NCBI GenBank assembly: GCA_017303575.1
Contig: JAFLCL010000012.1
Span: forward strand, 1 to 64,000
Direction: 5' to 3'
DNA from: Deltaproteobacteria bacterium
Lineage (GTDB): Bacteria; Myxococcota_A; Polyangia; Polyangiales; Sandaracinaceae
DNA: 64,000 nt
Shown here: positions 56,862-64,000 of the stretch, piece by piece
How positions within the stretch are numbered: position 1 is the stretch's first letter
How the letters are laid out: each line of letters starts with the position of its first letter
The notes under the pieces: model-generated
Told to the model about the DNA's origin: nothing
Seen by the model: only the letters and a program-made list of their open reading frames with translations
The model's database searches: none
Translations under genes and position numbers: made by a program

Positions 56862-56948
56862 TCGGCGCGGAACGAACGGCGTGACGCCCGGGAGCCCACG
56901 GTTCTCGGGCGTTTCGCGTCTCGGAGGCACCTCGCCTACGCTCGCTTC

Positions 56949-57215
56949 ATGCGCGCCGTCTTCGTGATGCTCCTCGTGTCTCTCGGTCTCGCCGCGACCG
57001 CGTCCGCCGATGCGATCGGGCCGTGTCCTGATGGACAGATCGTGGTCGTGAACCCGACGCCCGCGGGCGCGATGCACCACGGGGGCTTTCACTGCGAGCC
57101 TGATCCGAACGCCTCTCGCTGCAGCGCCCTCCCCGGGGTGCGCACGGAGAGCACGAGCAGTCTCGTGATCGTCGGGCTCGCGGGGCTCGCGGTCGCGTCG
57201 CGTCGTCGACGGTGA
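56949..57215 (+). CDS. Small exported protein with MYXO-CTERM-like tail
   Basis: An 88-residue protein: signal peptide (MLLVSLGLAATASADA), a short mature part with three Cys (GPCPDGQIVVV, HCEPDPNASRC), and a C-terminal hydrophobic helix SLVIVGLAGLAVA capped by SRRRR. The size and ends fit a minimal MYXO-CTERM protein, though the tail lacks the common SGCGC form. Followed by the SDR gene after 4 bases. Confidence 0.6.
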   Translation: MRAVFVMLLVSLGLAATASADAIGPCPDGQIVVVNPTPAGAMHHGGFHCEPDPNASRCSALPGVRTESTSSLVIVGLAGLAVASRRRR

Positions 57216-57219
57216 TCGC

Positions 57220-58116
57220 ATGCGTGTGATCGTCACCGGCGCGGCCGGCTACCTCGGCGGGCACGTCGTCGATCGGCTCGCGAACCAGGGACACACCCTC
57301 ACCGCGCTCGTGCGCGATGCGACGCATGCCTCGGCGTGGCTGCGCGAGCGTGCGCGCGTCGTGTCGTGTGATCTCGCGGTGCCCATCGAGGCAGCGCTGC
57401 TCGAGGGACACGATGCGTGTGTGCACCTCGCGGTGCTATGGCCCGACGCGAGCACGCAGCCGGAGATCGACGACATCACGGCGAGCGTGCGCCTCTTCGA
57501 TGCGCTCGGACGCGCGGGCGTCGGTCACGTGATCTACGTGTCGTCCGCCGCTGTGCATCGGCCCTTTTGCGCGGGCATGCGCGAGGACGATCGACTCGTC
57601 GGTGCCGATGCTTATGGCGCCGCCATGATCGCAGGCGAGGCGTTGCTCCGCGCGAGCGCCGCCACGCACGGCTTTCGCGCGAGCGTCGTGCGCGCGGGTC
57701 CCTGCGTCGGCCCCTCGGCCGATCCCGATCGTGCACCGAAGACGCCGAACCCGATCGCAGCGATCCACCGTGCGCTCGTCGAAGGGCGTCGCGCGCGCGT
57801 CGTCGCCCACGAGGGTCGACAGCTCACCTCGTGCCTCGATCTCTCGCAGACGATCCATCTCGTGCTCGGCGATCCGAATGCAGCCGACACGCTCCTCTGC
57901 ATGGCGCGGCGAACGACGACGTGGGCCGAGGTCGCGCACGCACTCGCGCGGAAGCTCGGTCGAACGGAGCTCGTGGACGTCACGCCGGGTGAACGGGACG
58001 ATGTCTCGTTCGACACGACGAGGATCGAGGGCTTCCTCGGCCGTGTTCTCGACGCGGACGACGCGCTCGACGCCCACCTCGACGCTCTGATCGCAACCAC
58101 GCTCCACGGTCGCTGA
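57220..58116 (+). CDS. Extended SDR (NAD-dependent epimerase-like) protein with altered active site
   Basis: A 298-residue Rossmann protein. The nucleotide-binding motif MRVIVTGAAGYLGGHVVD is intact, and HVIYVSSAAVHRPF supplies the Ser strand. The catalytic YxxxK reads DAYGAAMIAGE, so Lys is replaced by Met. The lower part (TRIEGFLG, AHALARKLGR) is typical of the extended group. Without the Lys, classic dehydrogenase or epimerase chemistry is doubtful; it may be a binding or structural variant. It is the last plus-strand gene before the convergent amidotransferase. Confidence 0.8.
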   Translation: MRVIVTGAAGYLGGHVVDRLANQGHTLTALVRDATHASAWLRERARVVSCDLAVPIEAALLEGHDACVHLAVLWPDASTQPEIDDITASVRLFDALGRAGVGHVIYVSSAAVHRPFCAGMREDDRLVGADAYGAAMIAGEALLRASAATHGFRASVVRAGPCVGPSADPDRAPKTPNPIAAIHRALVEGRRARVVAHEGRQLTSCLDLSQTIHLVLGDPNAADTLLCMARRTTTWAEVAHALARKLGRTELVDVTPGERDDVSFDTTRIEGFLGRVLDADDALDAHLDALIATTLHGR

Positions 58117-58138
58117 TTCGGATCGCAGCGAGACGTGA

Positions 58139-58218
58139 GGGCCGCGCGGGTGGGGGGTCGCAGCGCAGCGTCGGCGCGGAGACGACACGCGGAGCGGAGG
58201 CCCCCACCCGCGCGGCCC
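58139..58218. repeat. Palindromic intergenic element, copy 2
   Basis: Perfect 18-bp arms (GGGCCGCGCGGGTGGGGG at 58139-58156, complement at 58201-58218) enclose a 44-base core almost identical to the core at 6716-6759. The element lies between convergent genes, a position suited to a bidirectional terminator. Confidence 0.8.
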
Positions 58219-58230
58219 GGCTCCCGAAGC

Positions 58231-58980
58231 TCACTCACGCGCCGCGCGGACGAACGCGTCGAGCAGCGGCGTGGGATCGATCGTTCCGTCGCCGACGACG
58301 CGCCACTCGGGATGCCACTGCACCCCGACGACGAACCGGTGCGACGGCGAACGGATCGCTTCGATCAGACCATCGTCCGACGACCGCGCCTCGACGACGA
58401 GCCCTGCAGCGAGTCGATCGATCGCTTGGTGATGCACGCTGTTCACGACGCCGTGCGTGGTGCCGAGCAGAGACGCCAGCCACGCGCCCTCGATCGTGAG
58501 GCCGTGCGTGTTGCGATCGTAGGAGGCCTGATCGCGATGACGTGACGCGCTGGGCAGGTCCGTGGGGATGTCCTGATGGAGCGTGCCGCCGAGCGCGACG
58601 TTCACGAGCTGCAAGCCGCGGCACACGCCGAGCACGGGCTTGTCTTTCGCGAGGAACGCGTCGAGCAGCGCACGCTCGTACTCGTCGCGCGCCCGATCGC
58701 CCTCCCACTCGGGCCGTCGCGCAGTCTGCCCGTAGGTCCCGGGCCACACGTCGGATCCGCCCGCGAGCACGAGCGCGTCGAGCCGCTCTGCGTAAGTGTT
58801 TGGCGTGAGCGCGTGCGTGTGCGTGCTCGATCGCAGGTCGGGGATCAGCACGGGCATCACGCCGCCCGACATGAGCCAGTGCGCGAGGCCTGCCTCGAGG
58901 TACGCGAGCGGCTTGCCTTGGAAGAGCGCGCGCGACGGGTCCGCAGGAAAGAAGCTCGCCGAGAGACCGACGGTGATCAC
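58231..58980 (-). CDS. Class I glutamine amidotransferase-like (peptidase C26) protein
   Basis: A 249-residue gamma-glutamyl-gamma-aminobutyrate hydrolase-like protein. LVLAGGSDVWPGTYG starts the core, the nucleophile Cys lies in GVCRGLQLVNVALGG, and the catalytic His/Glu pair lies in FVVGVQWHPEW. The family (PuuD-like) cuts gamma-glutamyl amides; the substrate is not certain. Length and motifs are normal. It converges with the SDR gene across the palindromic element. Confidence 0.85.
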   Translation of the reverse strand: MITVGLSASFFPADPSRALFQGKPLAYLEAGLAHWLMSGGVMPVLIPDLRSSTHTHALTPNTYAERLDALVLAGGSDVWPGTYGQTARRPEWEGDRARDEYERALLDAFLAKDKPVLGVCRGLQLVNVALGGTLHQDIPTDLPSASRHRDQASYDRNTHGLTIEGAWLASLLGTTHGVVNSVHHQAIDRLAAGLVVEARSSDDGLIEAIRSPSHRFVVGVQWHPEWRVVGDGTIDPTPLLDAFVRAARE

Positions 58981-59014
58981 GACGCGAGCGTAGCCCCCGA
59001 TGAGGAGGTGCCGC

Positions 59015-59491
59015 TCAGAAGGTGCCGCTCAGCGACCCGATCGCGCCGCCAGGCTGAGGCGCGAGGGAGAACGAGACCGGGAGCACGTACGGGTCCGCCT
59101 CGTCGGCGTAGTCCCATTCCTGTCGGGCGAGCGCATGGATCGCGAAGCCGAGGAAGATCGCCTGGAGACCGCCGAGCATGAGCATGCCGCCCGCGAGCCC
59201 CTCGAATCCGGGCTGCTGTACGCCGTAGGCGAACCCTGCGACGCACCCGCCGAGGCTCGCGACGGACCAGATCGTCTGTGCGACCGCCCAGCCTTCGTCG
59301 TCGTAGGTGAGGCCCGTCGCGCTCGCGACGATGAACGTCACGTCGAGGGCCAGCGTGGGCACCATCACCCCCGCAGCAACGAAGCCCACCTCGTAGCCAT
59401 CGCTCGCGTGCGCCTCACGCGGTGCGGCGAAGAACGAGGCGAAGACGATGGCGACCACGACGAGGGCACGGACTGGCACGAACGAAGTCAT
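59015..59491 (-). CDS. Exported membrane protein, unknown
   Basis: A 158-residue protein with a signal (VVVAIVFASFFAAPREAHA), then three hydrophobic segments (GFVAAGVMVPTLALDVTFIV, SVASLGGCVAGFAYGV, LAGGMLMLGGLQAIFLGF) and a short C-terminus LAPQPGGAIGSLSGTF. No family seen. The stop region carries a 14-base direct duplication. Divergent from the GT2 gene. Confidence 0.62.
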   Translation of the reverse strand: MTSFVPVRALVVVAIVFASFFAAPREAHASDGYEVGFVAAGVMVPTLALDVTFIVASATGLTYDDEGWAVAQTIWSVASLGGCVAGFAYGVQQPGFEGLAGGMLMLGGLQAIFLGFAIHALARQEWDYADEADPYVLPVSFSLAPQPGGAIGSLSGTF

Positions 59492-59582
59492 GTGCGCCCA
59501 TTCAGCAATGGACGGGCCACGAACGTCGCGGACTTCGTGAGCACGGGCACACCTCCCCGCCGCGCTGCTATCGTCCGCCGCG

Positions 59583-60395
59583 ATGATGAACGGCAAGAAG
59601 GTCGCGGTGGTGCTGCCGGGCCTGAACGTGAAGGGCACGCTCGAGCGCACGCTGCGTGCGATCCCCAGCTCGTACGTCGACGTCTCGATCTTCGTCGACG
59701 ACGGATCGAGCGACGGCTGCGGTGAGCTCGCCGCGAGCCTCGGCTGCGTCGTGATGCGTCACGCGAAGAACCTCGGCTACGGCGCGGGACAGAAGACGGG
59801 CTACCGCGAGGCGCTCGCGCAGGGCGCGGACGTCGTCGTGATGGTGCACCCCGACTTCCAGTACAAGCCCGAGCTCGTGCCCGCGATGACCGCGATGGTC
59901 GCGCACGGCGACTACGACGTGGTGCTCGGCTCACGCTTGCTCGTGCGCGGCGCGCTCAAGGGCGGGATGCCCCGCTGGAAGTACGTCGTGAACCGCGGCC
60001 TCACGATCTTCGAGAACACGCTGATGGGCTCGGGCCTCTCGGAGTTCCACACCGGCTATCGCGCGTTCTCGCGCAAGTTCCTCGAAGAGATGCCGCTCGC
60101 CGAGTGTCGGAACGACTACGTGTTCGACAACGAGGTGCTCGCGCAGGCGATCCACTTCCAGTACGCCATCGGCGAGATGTCGTGCCCCGCGCACTACTTC
60201 GAGGAGATGCAGACGATCACGTTCGGGCCGGGCGTGAAGTACGGCATCGGCTGTGTGAAGACGGCGTCGGCGATGCGCATGCACGCGCTCGGCGCGCGCA
60301 CCGCACCGTTCCTCGACCGGCAGGCGCGCAAGCTCGAGGACTGGCACGAGGGCAAGCGCGTGAGCCCTGCGACGTCGAGCGTCGGAGCGTCGTGA
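59583..60395 (+). CDS. GT2-family glycosyltransferase
   Basis: A 270-residue GT-A transferase like dolichol-phosphate mannosyltransferases: VAVVLPGLNVKGTLERTLR, FVDDGSSDGCGELAA (nucleotide-binding Asp pair), NLGYGAGQKTGYREALAQGA, and VVVMVHPDFQYKP where the metal-binding DxD lies in soluble members. No C-terminal membrane helices. It overlaps the sugar dehydrogenase by GTGA, so both are on one transcript. Probable role in an extracellular polysaccharide. Confidence 0.85.
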   Translation: MMNGKKVAVVLPGLNVKGTLERTLRAIPSSYVDVSIFVDDGSSDGCGELAASLGCVVMRHAKNLGYGAGQKTGYREALAQGADVVVMVHPDFQYKPELVPAMTAMVAHGDYDVVLGSRLLVRGALKGGMPRWKYVVNRGLTIFENTLMGSGLSEFHTGYRAFSRKFLEEMPLAECRNDYVFDNEVLAQAIHFQYAIGEMSCPAHYFEEMQTITFGPGVKYGIGCVKTASAMRMHALGARTAPFLDRQARKLEDWHEGKRVSPATSSVGAS

Positions 60396-61762
60396 GCGCG
60401 ACAGCGACAGAGACACGCGTCGCGGTGATCGGCCTCGGCTACGTGGGCTCGGTCGAGGCCGCGGTGCTCGCGGCGAGCGGTCGCACGGTGATCGGCGTCG
60501 ATCTGCGTGAGGCGGTGGTCGAGGCGATGGCGGCCGGTCGCGCGCCGCTCGCGGAGCCGCACCTCGAAGAGAGGCTCACGAAGGCGCGATCGCTCGGGAC
60601 GCTGACGGCGACGCTCGATCTCGCGCACGCGATCACGAGCACGGAGGCCGCGCTCGTGTGTGTCGGCACGCCGCGTGGTGACGATGGCGAGCTCGACACG
60701 CGCGCGCTGCTCGCGGCGATGACCTCGATCGCGCAGGCGGTCCCGCGCGGCGGCACGTACACGATCATCGTTCGCAGCACCGTTCCTCCCGGCCTCTATG
60801 GAAAGGCGCGTGCAGCGATCGATGATGTCGTCGCCGAGGGCGCGCGCATCGGTCTCGCGCTGAACCCCGAGTTCCTGCGTGAAGGCAGCGCGGTGCGCGA
60901 TCGCGAGGATCCGCAGCTCGTCGTGTATGCCGCCGACGCGCCCCACGCGGAGGCCGCCATTCGCGCGATCTACGCCGAGCACGCGTCGCGCCTCGTGTCG
61001 TGCGATCCAGCGTCGGCCGAGGTGCTCAAGCTCGTGAACAACGCGTGGCACGCGCTCAAGGTGAGCTTCGCGAACGAGGTCGCGCGCATCAGCCGACCGC
61101 TGGGCGTCGATCCCTTCGAGCTCATGCAGCTCGTGTGTCGCGACACGAAGCTCAACACGTCGGCGGCCTACCTCAGGCCCGGTATGCCGTTCGGTGGCGC
61201 GTGCCTCGTGAAGGACATGGCGAGCCTCGCGACGTACGCGGAGCACCACGACGTGTCGGTGCCCGTGATGCAGCACGTGCTCGCATCGAACGATGCGCAC
61301 CTCGCGCACCTGCTGTCCGCCGTCATGACGCACCGCACCGAGTCGGGTGAAGGGCCCGCACGCGTCGCGATCGTGGGCATCGGCTTCAAGCCCGGCGCGC
61401 CCGACGTGCGCGACTCGGCGCCCGTGGCGATGGCGATCGCGCTGCTCGATCGCGGCGTGGCCGTGTCGGTCGCGGACGCCAACGTGCTCGACGCGCGCGT
61501 GCCGCCGCTCGGGATCGACGCGCTGCGGGTGGCGCTCGGCGATCCGCGCGCGATCGCGTGCGAGAGCGTGGAGGAGGCCGTGCGCGGGGCCGACGTGATC
61601 GTCGTCGGGCATCCCGCCGAGGCGGACCGACGCGCGCTCGTCTCGCTCGCGCCTTCGCTCAAGGGTCGTGTGCTCGACGTGAGCGGCGAGCTCTCGCGCG
61701 CGCTGAGCGAGGCCGAGCGGCGATCGCTCGCGCCGGTGGATGTGCTGAGAGCGCACGCTTGA
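60392..61762 (+). CDS. UDP-glucose/GDP-mannose dehydrogenase family protein
   Basis: A 456-residue NAD-dependent four-electron dehydrogenase making a nucleotide-uronic acid. The N-terminal Rossmann motif is VAVIGLGYVGSVEAAVLA; the catalytic Cys is in MPFGGACLVKDMASLA (LVKD as in GDP-mannose dehydrogenases), and EVLKLVNNAWHALKVSFANE carries the conserved Lys/Asn. The C-terminal domain has VAIVGIGFKPGAPDVRDSA. It starts with GTG in the GTGA overlap. UDP-glucose or GDP-mannose cannot be distinguished by eye. Confidence 0.88.
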   Translation: MSATATETRVAVIGLGYVGSVEAAVLAASGRTVIGVDLREAVVEAMAAGRAPLAEPHLEERLTKARSLGTLTATLDLAHAITSTEAALVCVGTPRGDDGELDTRALLAAMTSIAQAVPRGGTYTIIVRSTVPPGLYGKARAAIDDVVAEGARIGLALNPEFLREGSAVRDREDPQLVVYAADAPHAEAAIRAIYAEHASRLVSCDPASAEVLKLVNNAWHALKVSFANEVARISRPLGVDPFELMQLVCRDTKLNTSAAYLRPGMPFGGACLVKDMASLATYAEHHDVSVPVMQHVLASNDAHLAHLLSAVMTHRTESGEGPARVAIVGIGFKPGAPDVRDSAPVAMAIALLDRGVAVSVADANVLDARVPPLGIDALRVALGDPRAIACESVEEAVRGADVIVVGHPAEADRRALVSLAPSLKGRVLDVSGELSRALSEAERRSLAPVDVLRAHA

Positions 61763-61771
61763 TCCCGCTTC

Positions 61772-61795
61772 GCCCCACGGCCTGAAGGCCGGGGC
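61772..61795 (+). terminator. Hairpin after the sugar-dehydrogenase gene
   Basis: GCCCC-AC-GGCC-TGAA-GGCCGGGGC forms a 9-bp stem with an AC bulge and a TGAA loop just after the stop. There is no T-run, so termination is a guess. Confidence 0.4.
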
Positions 61796-61894
61796 ATGGG
61801 CCAGCCCAGTCAGTTCGATCGCGAGACGAGGAGTGAGCGCTCAACGGGCGAGATGACGCGCTGACCCGTGTGGGCAGCGGTGTACCTTCGCGCG

Positions 61895-62932
61895 ATGGGA
61901 ACCACCGAGCTCTGGTCGGACTACGTCGAGTGGCTGAAGGTCAACGTCCCGCTCGCGCACGAGAACCTCGCGCCGCCCGCGACCGACGCGCAGATCGAGG
62001 CCGTCGAGCGGGCCACGGGCGTCTCGCTGCCGGACGCGCTGAAGCACGTGTGGCGGCTGAACGATGGGCAACGCGAGACGATGATCGCGACCACGAAGAG
62101 TCCGGCGGTGCCGTGCATTCCCACGCTGTCGTTCCTCTCGACCACGAAGGTGATCGAGGTGTGGGCGCAGTGGGACGAGCTCCGCAAGGGCGAGACGCCC
62201 AGCAGCCTCGCGAGCCTCGATCAAGCAGCCCGCTCGGTGTTCCCGGGCAAGGTTCGTCCGCTCTACACGCACCCGGCGTGGATCCCGCTGTGGTCCGATC
62301 CCACACGCTCCGACTACATCGGCCTCGATCTGGATCCCGACGAGCGAGGCACGCGTGGACAGATCATCAACTTCGGACGCGATGAAGAGCGGCACGCTGT
62401 GTTCGCCGACGATCTCGACGGGCTCTTGGCCATCCTGCTCGACGAGGTGAAGAGCGGCGCGTGGCGCGCTTCGCAGATGCCCTATGGCAAGGACGCGACC
62501 ATCGACTGGTTCGGTGATCCCGACGATCACTTCTTCAACGCCCTCCAGCGACGTCGGCCCAAGACCGACACCGAGCGTGCGAACGAGCTGTTCGCACAGG
62601 CGAAGAAGGCCCGCGCCGCGAAGGACTTCGAGCGCACCCTCACGCTGCTCGGCGAGGCGCACGCGCTCGCAGAGCTCGGTGCCGCGGCCCTCGCGCTCGA
62701 GGTCGATGCGCTCGAGGCGCTCGAGCGCTGGCACGACGCGGATGCCGTGCTCGCGCGGCTGGTGGAGCGTGCGCCGAAGCTGACGCAGCACGCCGTGCGA
62801 CGCGGTCGCAACCTCCTCGATCACCTCGGGGACGCAGTGGCCGCGGAGGCCGTGGTCGTCGCCGCGCTCGAACGGTCGGCGGGTGATCACGAGCTGACGA
62901 AGCTGCTCGCGCGCATTCGTGACGGGAAGTAG
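61895..62932 (+). CDS. SMI1/KNR4-family protein
   Basis: A 345-residue protein. The first 200 residues fit the SMI1/KNR4 (SUKH) fold: LAPPATDAQIEAVERATGVS, LPDALKHVWRLNDGQ, DYIGLDLDPDERGTRGQIIN, FADDLDGLLAILLDEV. The C-terminal 130 residues are helical TPR-like (ANELFAQAKKARAAKDFERT, AVLARLVERAPKLTQ). Many relatives are immunity proteins against toxins, but no toxin gene is next to it. ATG 61895 follows the family start. Confidence 0.75.
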   Translation: MGTTELWSDYVEWLKVNVPLAHENLAPPATDAQIEAVERATGVSLPDALKHVWRLNDGQRETMIATTKSPAVPCIPTLSFLSTTKVIEVWAQWDELRKGETPSSLASLDQAARSVFPGKVRPLYTHPAWIPLWSDPTRSDYIGLDLDPDERGTRGQIINFGRDEERHAVFADDLDGLLAILLDEVKSGAWRASQMPYGKDATIDWFGDPDDHFFNALQRRRPKTDTERANELFAQAKKARAAKDFERTLTLLGEAHALAELGAAALALEVDALEALERWHDADAVLARLVERAPKLTQHAVRRGRNLLDHLGDAVAAEAVVVAALERSAGDHELTKLLARIRDGK

Positions 62933-62961
62933 GCGGCCGCGGCTGTAGTAGAACGCCGGGC

Positions 62962-63933
62962 ATGGCCGAGCCGCGGATCCTGATCGTGCCGACGCACCCC
63001 GGAGTGCAGTACCACTTCTGTCGATCGGGACTGCCCATCGGCTTCCTCGGGCACTGGGATCAGTTCCAGTACTGGCGGCCCAAGCCCGACAACGTGTGGA
63101 ACGTGCTGCCGACGTTCGAGGACGCGCACCTCGACTACGGACCGGACGACTTCGCGAAGCTGCTCGACGATCCGGAGATCGGCTGGCCGGATCGGTTCGA
63201 CCTCGCGTGGCTCATGTTCAACTGGCAGTGGAAGCTCTTCCGTGAGCGACCCGGCAAGAAGCTCTACCGCGTGTGCAAGCACGCCGAGCTCGAGAAGCAC
63301 GAGTGGGAGGATCTCTTCTCGCGCGAGGGATGGCGTGTCGTCAGCTTCTATCCGAACACCGTCGACTGGCTGCGCGAGCACATGAAGGTGGAGGTGCCGT
63401 ACGTGCCGCTCGGGCTCGATCCGAGCGCGTACGGCCCGTGGGAGGGCCTCTCGTCACCGAAGGACGAGCAGGTCGTGCTCTCGATCATCCACTCGTACCG
63501 AGAGCGCGGCTGGCACTTCAAGAGCTACACGGAGGCGATGCGCGACCTCCCGCATCGGCACGTCGATCACCTCGACGAGTCGCAGGAGAAGGTCAGCTAC
63601 GACGACCTCCAGACGCTGCTGCGTCGCTCGCGCGTGTACCTCCACGACGGAGAGCAGGAGTACACGATCACGCTGATCGAGGCGCTGATGACGGGCATGC
63701 CGATCGTGAGCTTCCGGATCCCCGGCATCGAGCGCTACGTGGTGCACGGCGTGAACGGCTTCGTGGGCGACGATGCGAAGAGCATCCGCGAGCACTGCCG
63801 CCTCCTGCTCGACGACGACGCGCTCGCCGAGCGCATGGGCCGAGAGAGCCGCGCGATGGCGCTGCGCGACTACCACGAGGCCCGCTGGGCCTCGGACTGG
63901 AAGCGCCTCCTCACGGACTTCGCGGGCACGTGA
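62962..63933 (+). CDS. GT4-like glycosyltransferase
   Basis: A 323-residue GT-B-like transferase. The N-terminal part (ILIVPTHPGVQYHFCRSGLP, DRFDLAWLMFNWQWKLFRE) is unusual. The C-terminal half is typical: VYLHDGEQEYTITLIEALMT, GMPIVSFRIPGIERYVVHG, VNGFVGDDAKSIREHCRLL. It likely adds sugars in a surface polysaccharide with the GT2 and dehydrogenase. Its stop overlaps the next ATG by TGATG. Confidence 0.8.
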   Translation: MAEPRILIVPTHPGVQYHFCRSGLPIGFLGHWDQFQYWRPKPDNVWNVLPTFEDAHLDYGPDDFAKLLDDPEIGWPDRFDLAWLMFNWQWKLFRERPGKKLYRVCKHAELEKHEWEDLFSREGWRVVSFYPNTVDWLREHMKVEVPYVPLGLDPSAYGPWEGLSSPKDEQVVLSIIHSYRERGWHFKSYTEAMRDLPHRHVDHLDESQEKVSYDDLQTLLRRSRVYLHDGEQEYTITLIEALMTGMPIVSFRIPGIERYVVHGVNGFVGDDAKSIREHCRLLLDDDALAERMGRESRAMALRDYHEARWASDWKRLLTDFAGT

Positions 63934-64000
63934 TGGCGCGCACGAAGAAGAGCGCCGCGGCCCGCTCCGATGGAGCCGTGTTCGATGCGGACTACTACCG
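63933..64000 (+). CDS. Start of an unknown gene, cut by the window edge
   Basis: The ATG overlaps the GT stop (TGATG). Twenty-two codons are visible: a basic start, MARTKKSAAARSDG, then VFDADYY. Openings ending FDADYYRR are often seen in SAM methyltransferases of this group, but too little is present to name it. Confidence 0.55.
   Translation, partial: MARTKKSAAARSDGAVFDADYY

Noticed and set aside
59002..59030. 14-base direct duplication near the end of a membrane-protein gene
   Set aside because: A single local duplication without further copies; it looks like a chance tandem duplication.

Overview
The window is about 70% G+C and densely coding, with strong G/C preference at third codon positions. 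It carries many lipoproteins whose N-terminal linkers are strings of Asp-Ala (PDA, LDA, PDAF), several C-terminal tails of the form Cys - hydrophobic helix - Arg cluster (MYXO-CTERM-like), a TP-type Ser/Thr kinase, histone H1-like Ala/Lys/Pro proteins and MopE-type metal-binding motifs. Together these point to a large-genome myxobacterium (Myxococcota, Polyangia, probably near Sandaracinus). That placement is inferred from gene style, not from a marker gene. I saw no rRNA, tRNA, insertion sequence, prophage or CRISPR array.

Layout. 1-16 kb: the start of an SCP2-type thiolase, a Ser/Thr kinase, a frameshifted lipoprotein, gcvPA, a DUF1684 lipoprotein, a MopE-like lipoprotein, pssA, a degenerate receiver protein, a minus-strand fumC - AraC - VOC run, a hairpin-rich 480-bp spacer, an H1-like protein, two small envelope or stress proteins, and a PAS histidine kinase divergent from a diadenylate-cyclase-like sensor protein. 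16-21 kb: a zinc-ribbon protein, a GH130 enzyme and a GT4 fusion, all minus strand, with the last two translationally coupled. 21-29 kb: ferritin-like protein, beta-helix and DUF4832 lipoproteins, and the glycine cleavage genes gcvT-gcvH with a BtuF-like protein. 29-50 kb: mostly surface proteins (MYXO-CTERM-like Cys-rich proteins, an 1100-residue alpha/beta hydrolase lipoprotein, an ACE-like M2 peptidase, a YPNGG-repeat protein, two C-type-lectin lipoproteins, a PI-PLC-like lipoprotein), interleaved with a glutaredoxin-like protein, two methyltransferases, a DUF523 protein and an amidase. 50-57 kb: a PHP-domain lipoprotein, then a sigma-54 activator divergent from katG, followed by dps, which forms an oxidative stress island. 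57-64 kb: an SDR protein, a class I amidotransferase, and the edge of a polysaccharide locus (GT2, UDP/GDP-sugar dehydrogenase, GT4) that runs off the right end.

How the parts relate. Many neighbours overlap by ATGA/GTGA/TTGA or TGATG, so translational coupling is the main operon signal, and two genes appear to start with TTG inside such an overlap. The clearest regulatory unit is the 262-bp gap between the sigma-54 activator and katG. It holds a -24/-12-like element at the right distance from the katG start and, about 118 bp upstream of the predicted transcription start, a perfect palindrome flanked by repeated CGGTG boxes. The most unusual non-coding feature is a palindromic element present at about 6.7 kb and 58.1 kb, with near-identical cores and arms that differ by a base-pair-preserving change. 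A related hairpin lies at 11.0 kb. The most novel protein candidate is the 509-residue DAC-like sensor protein divergent from the histidine kinase.
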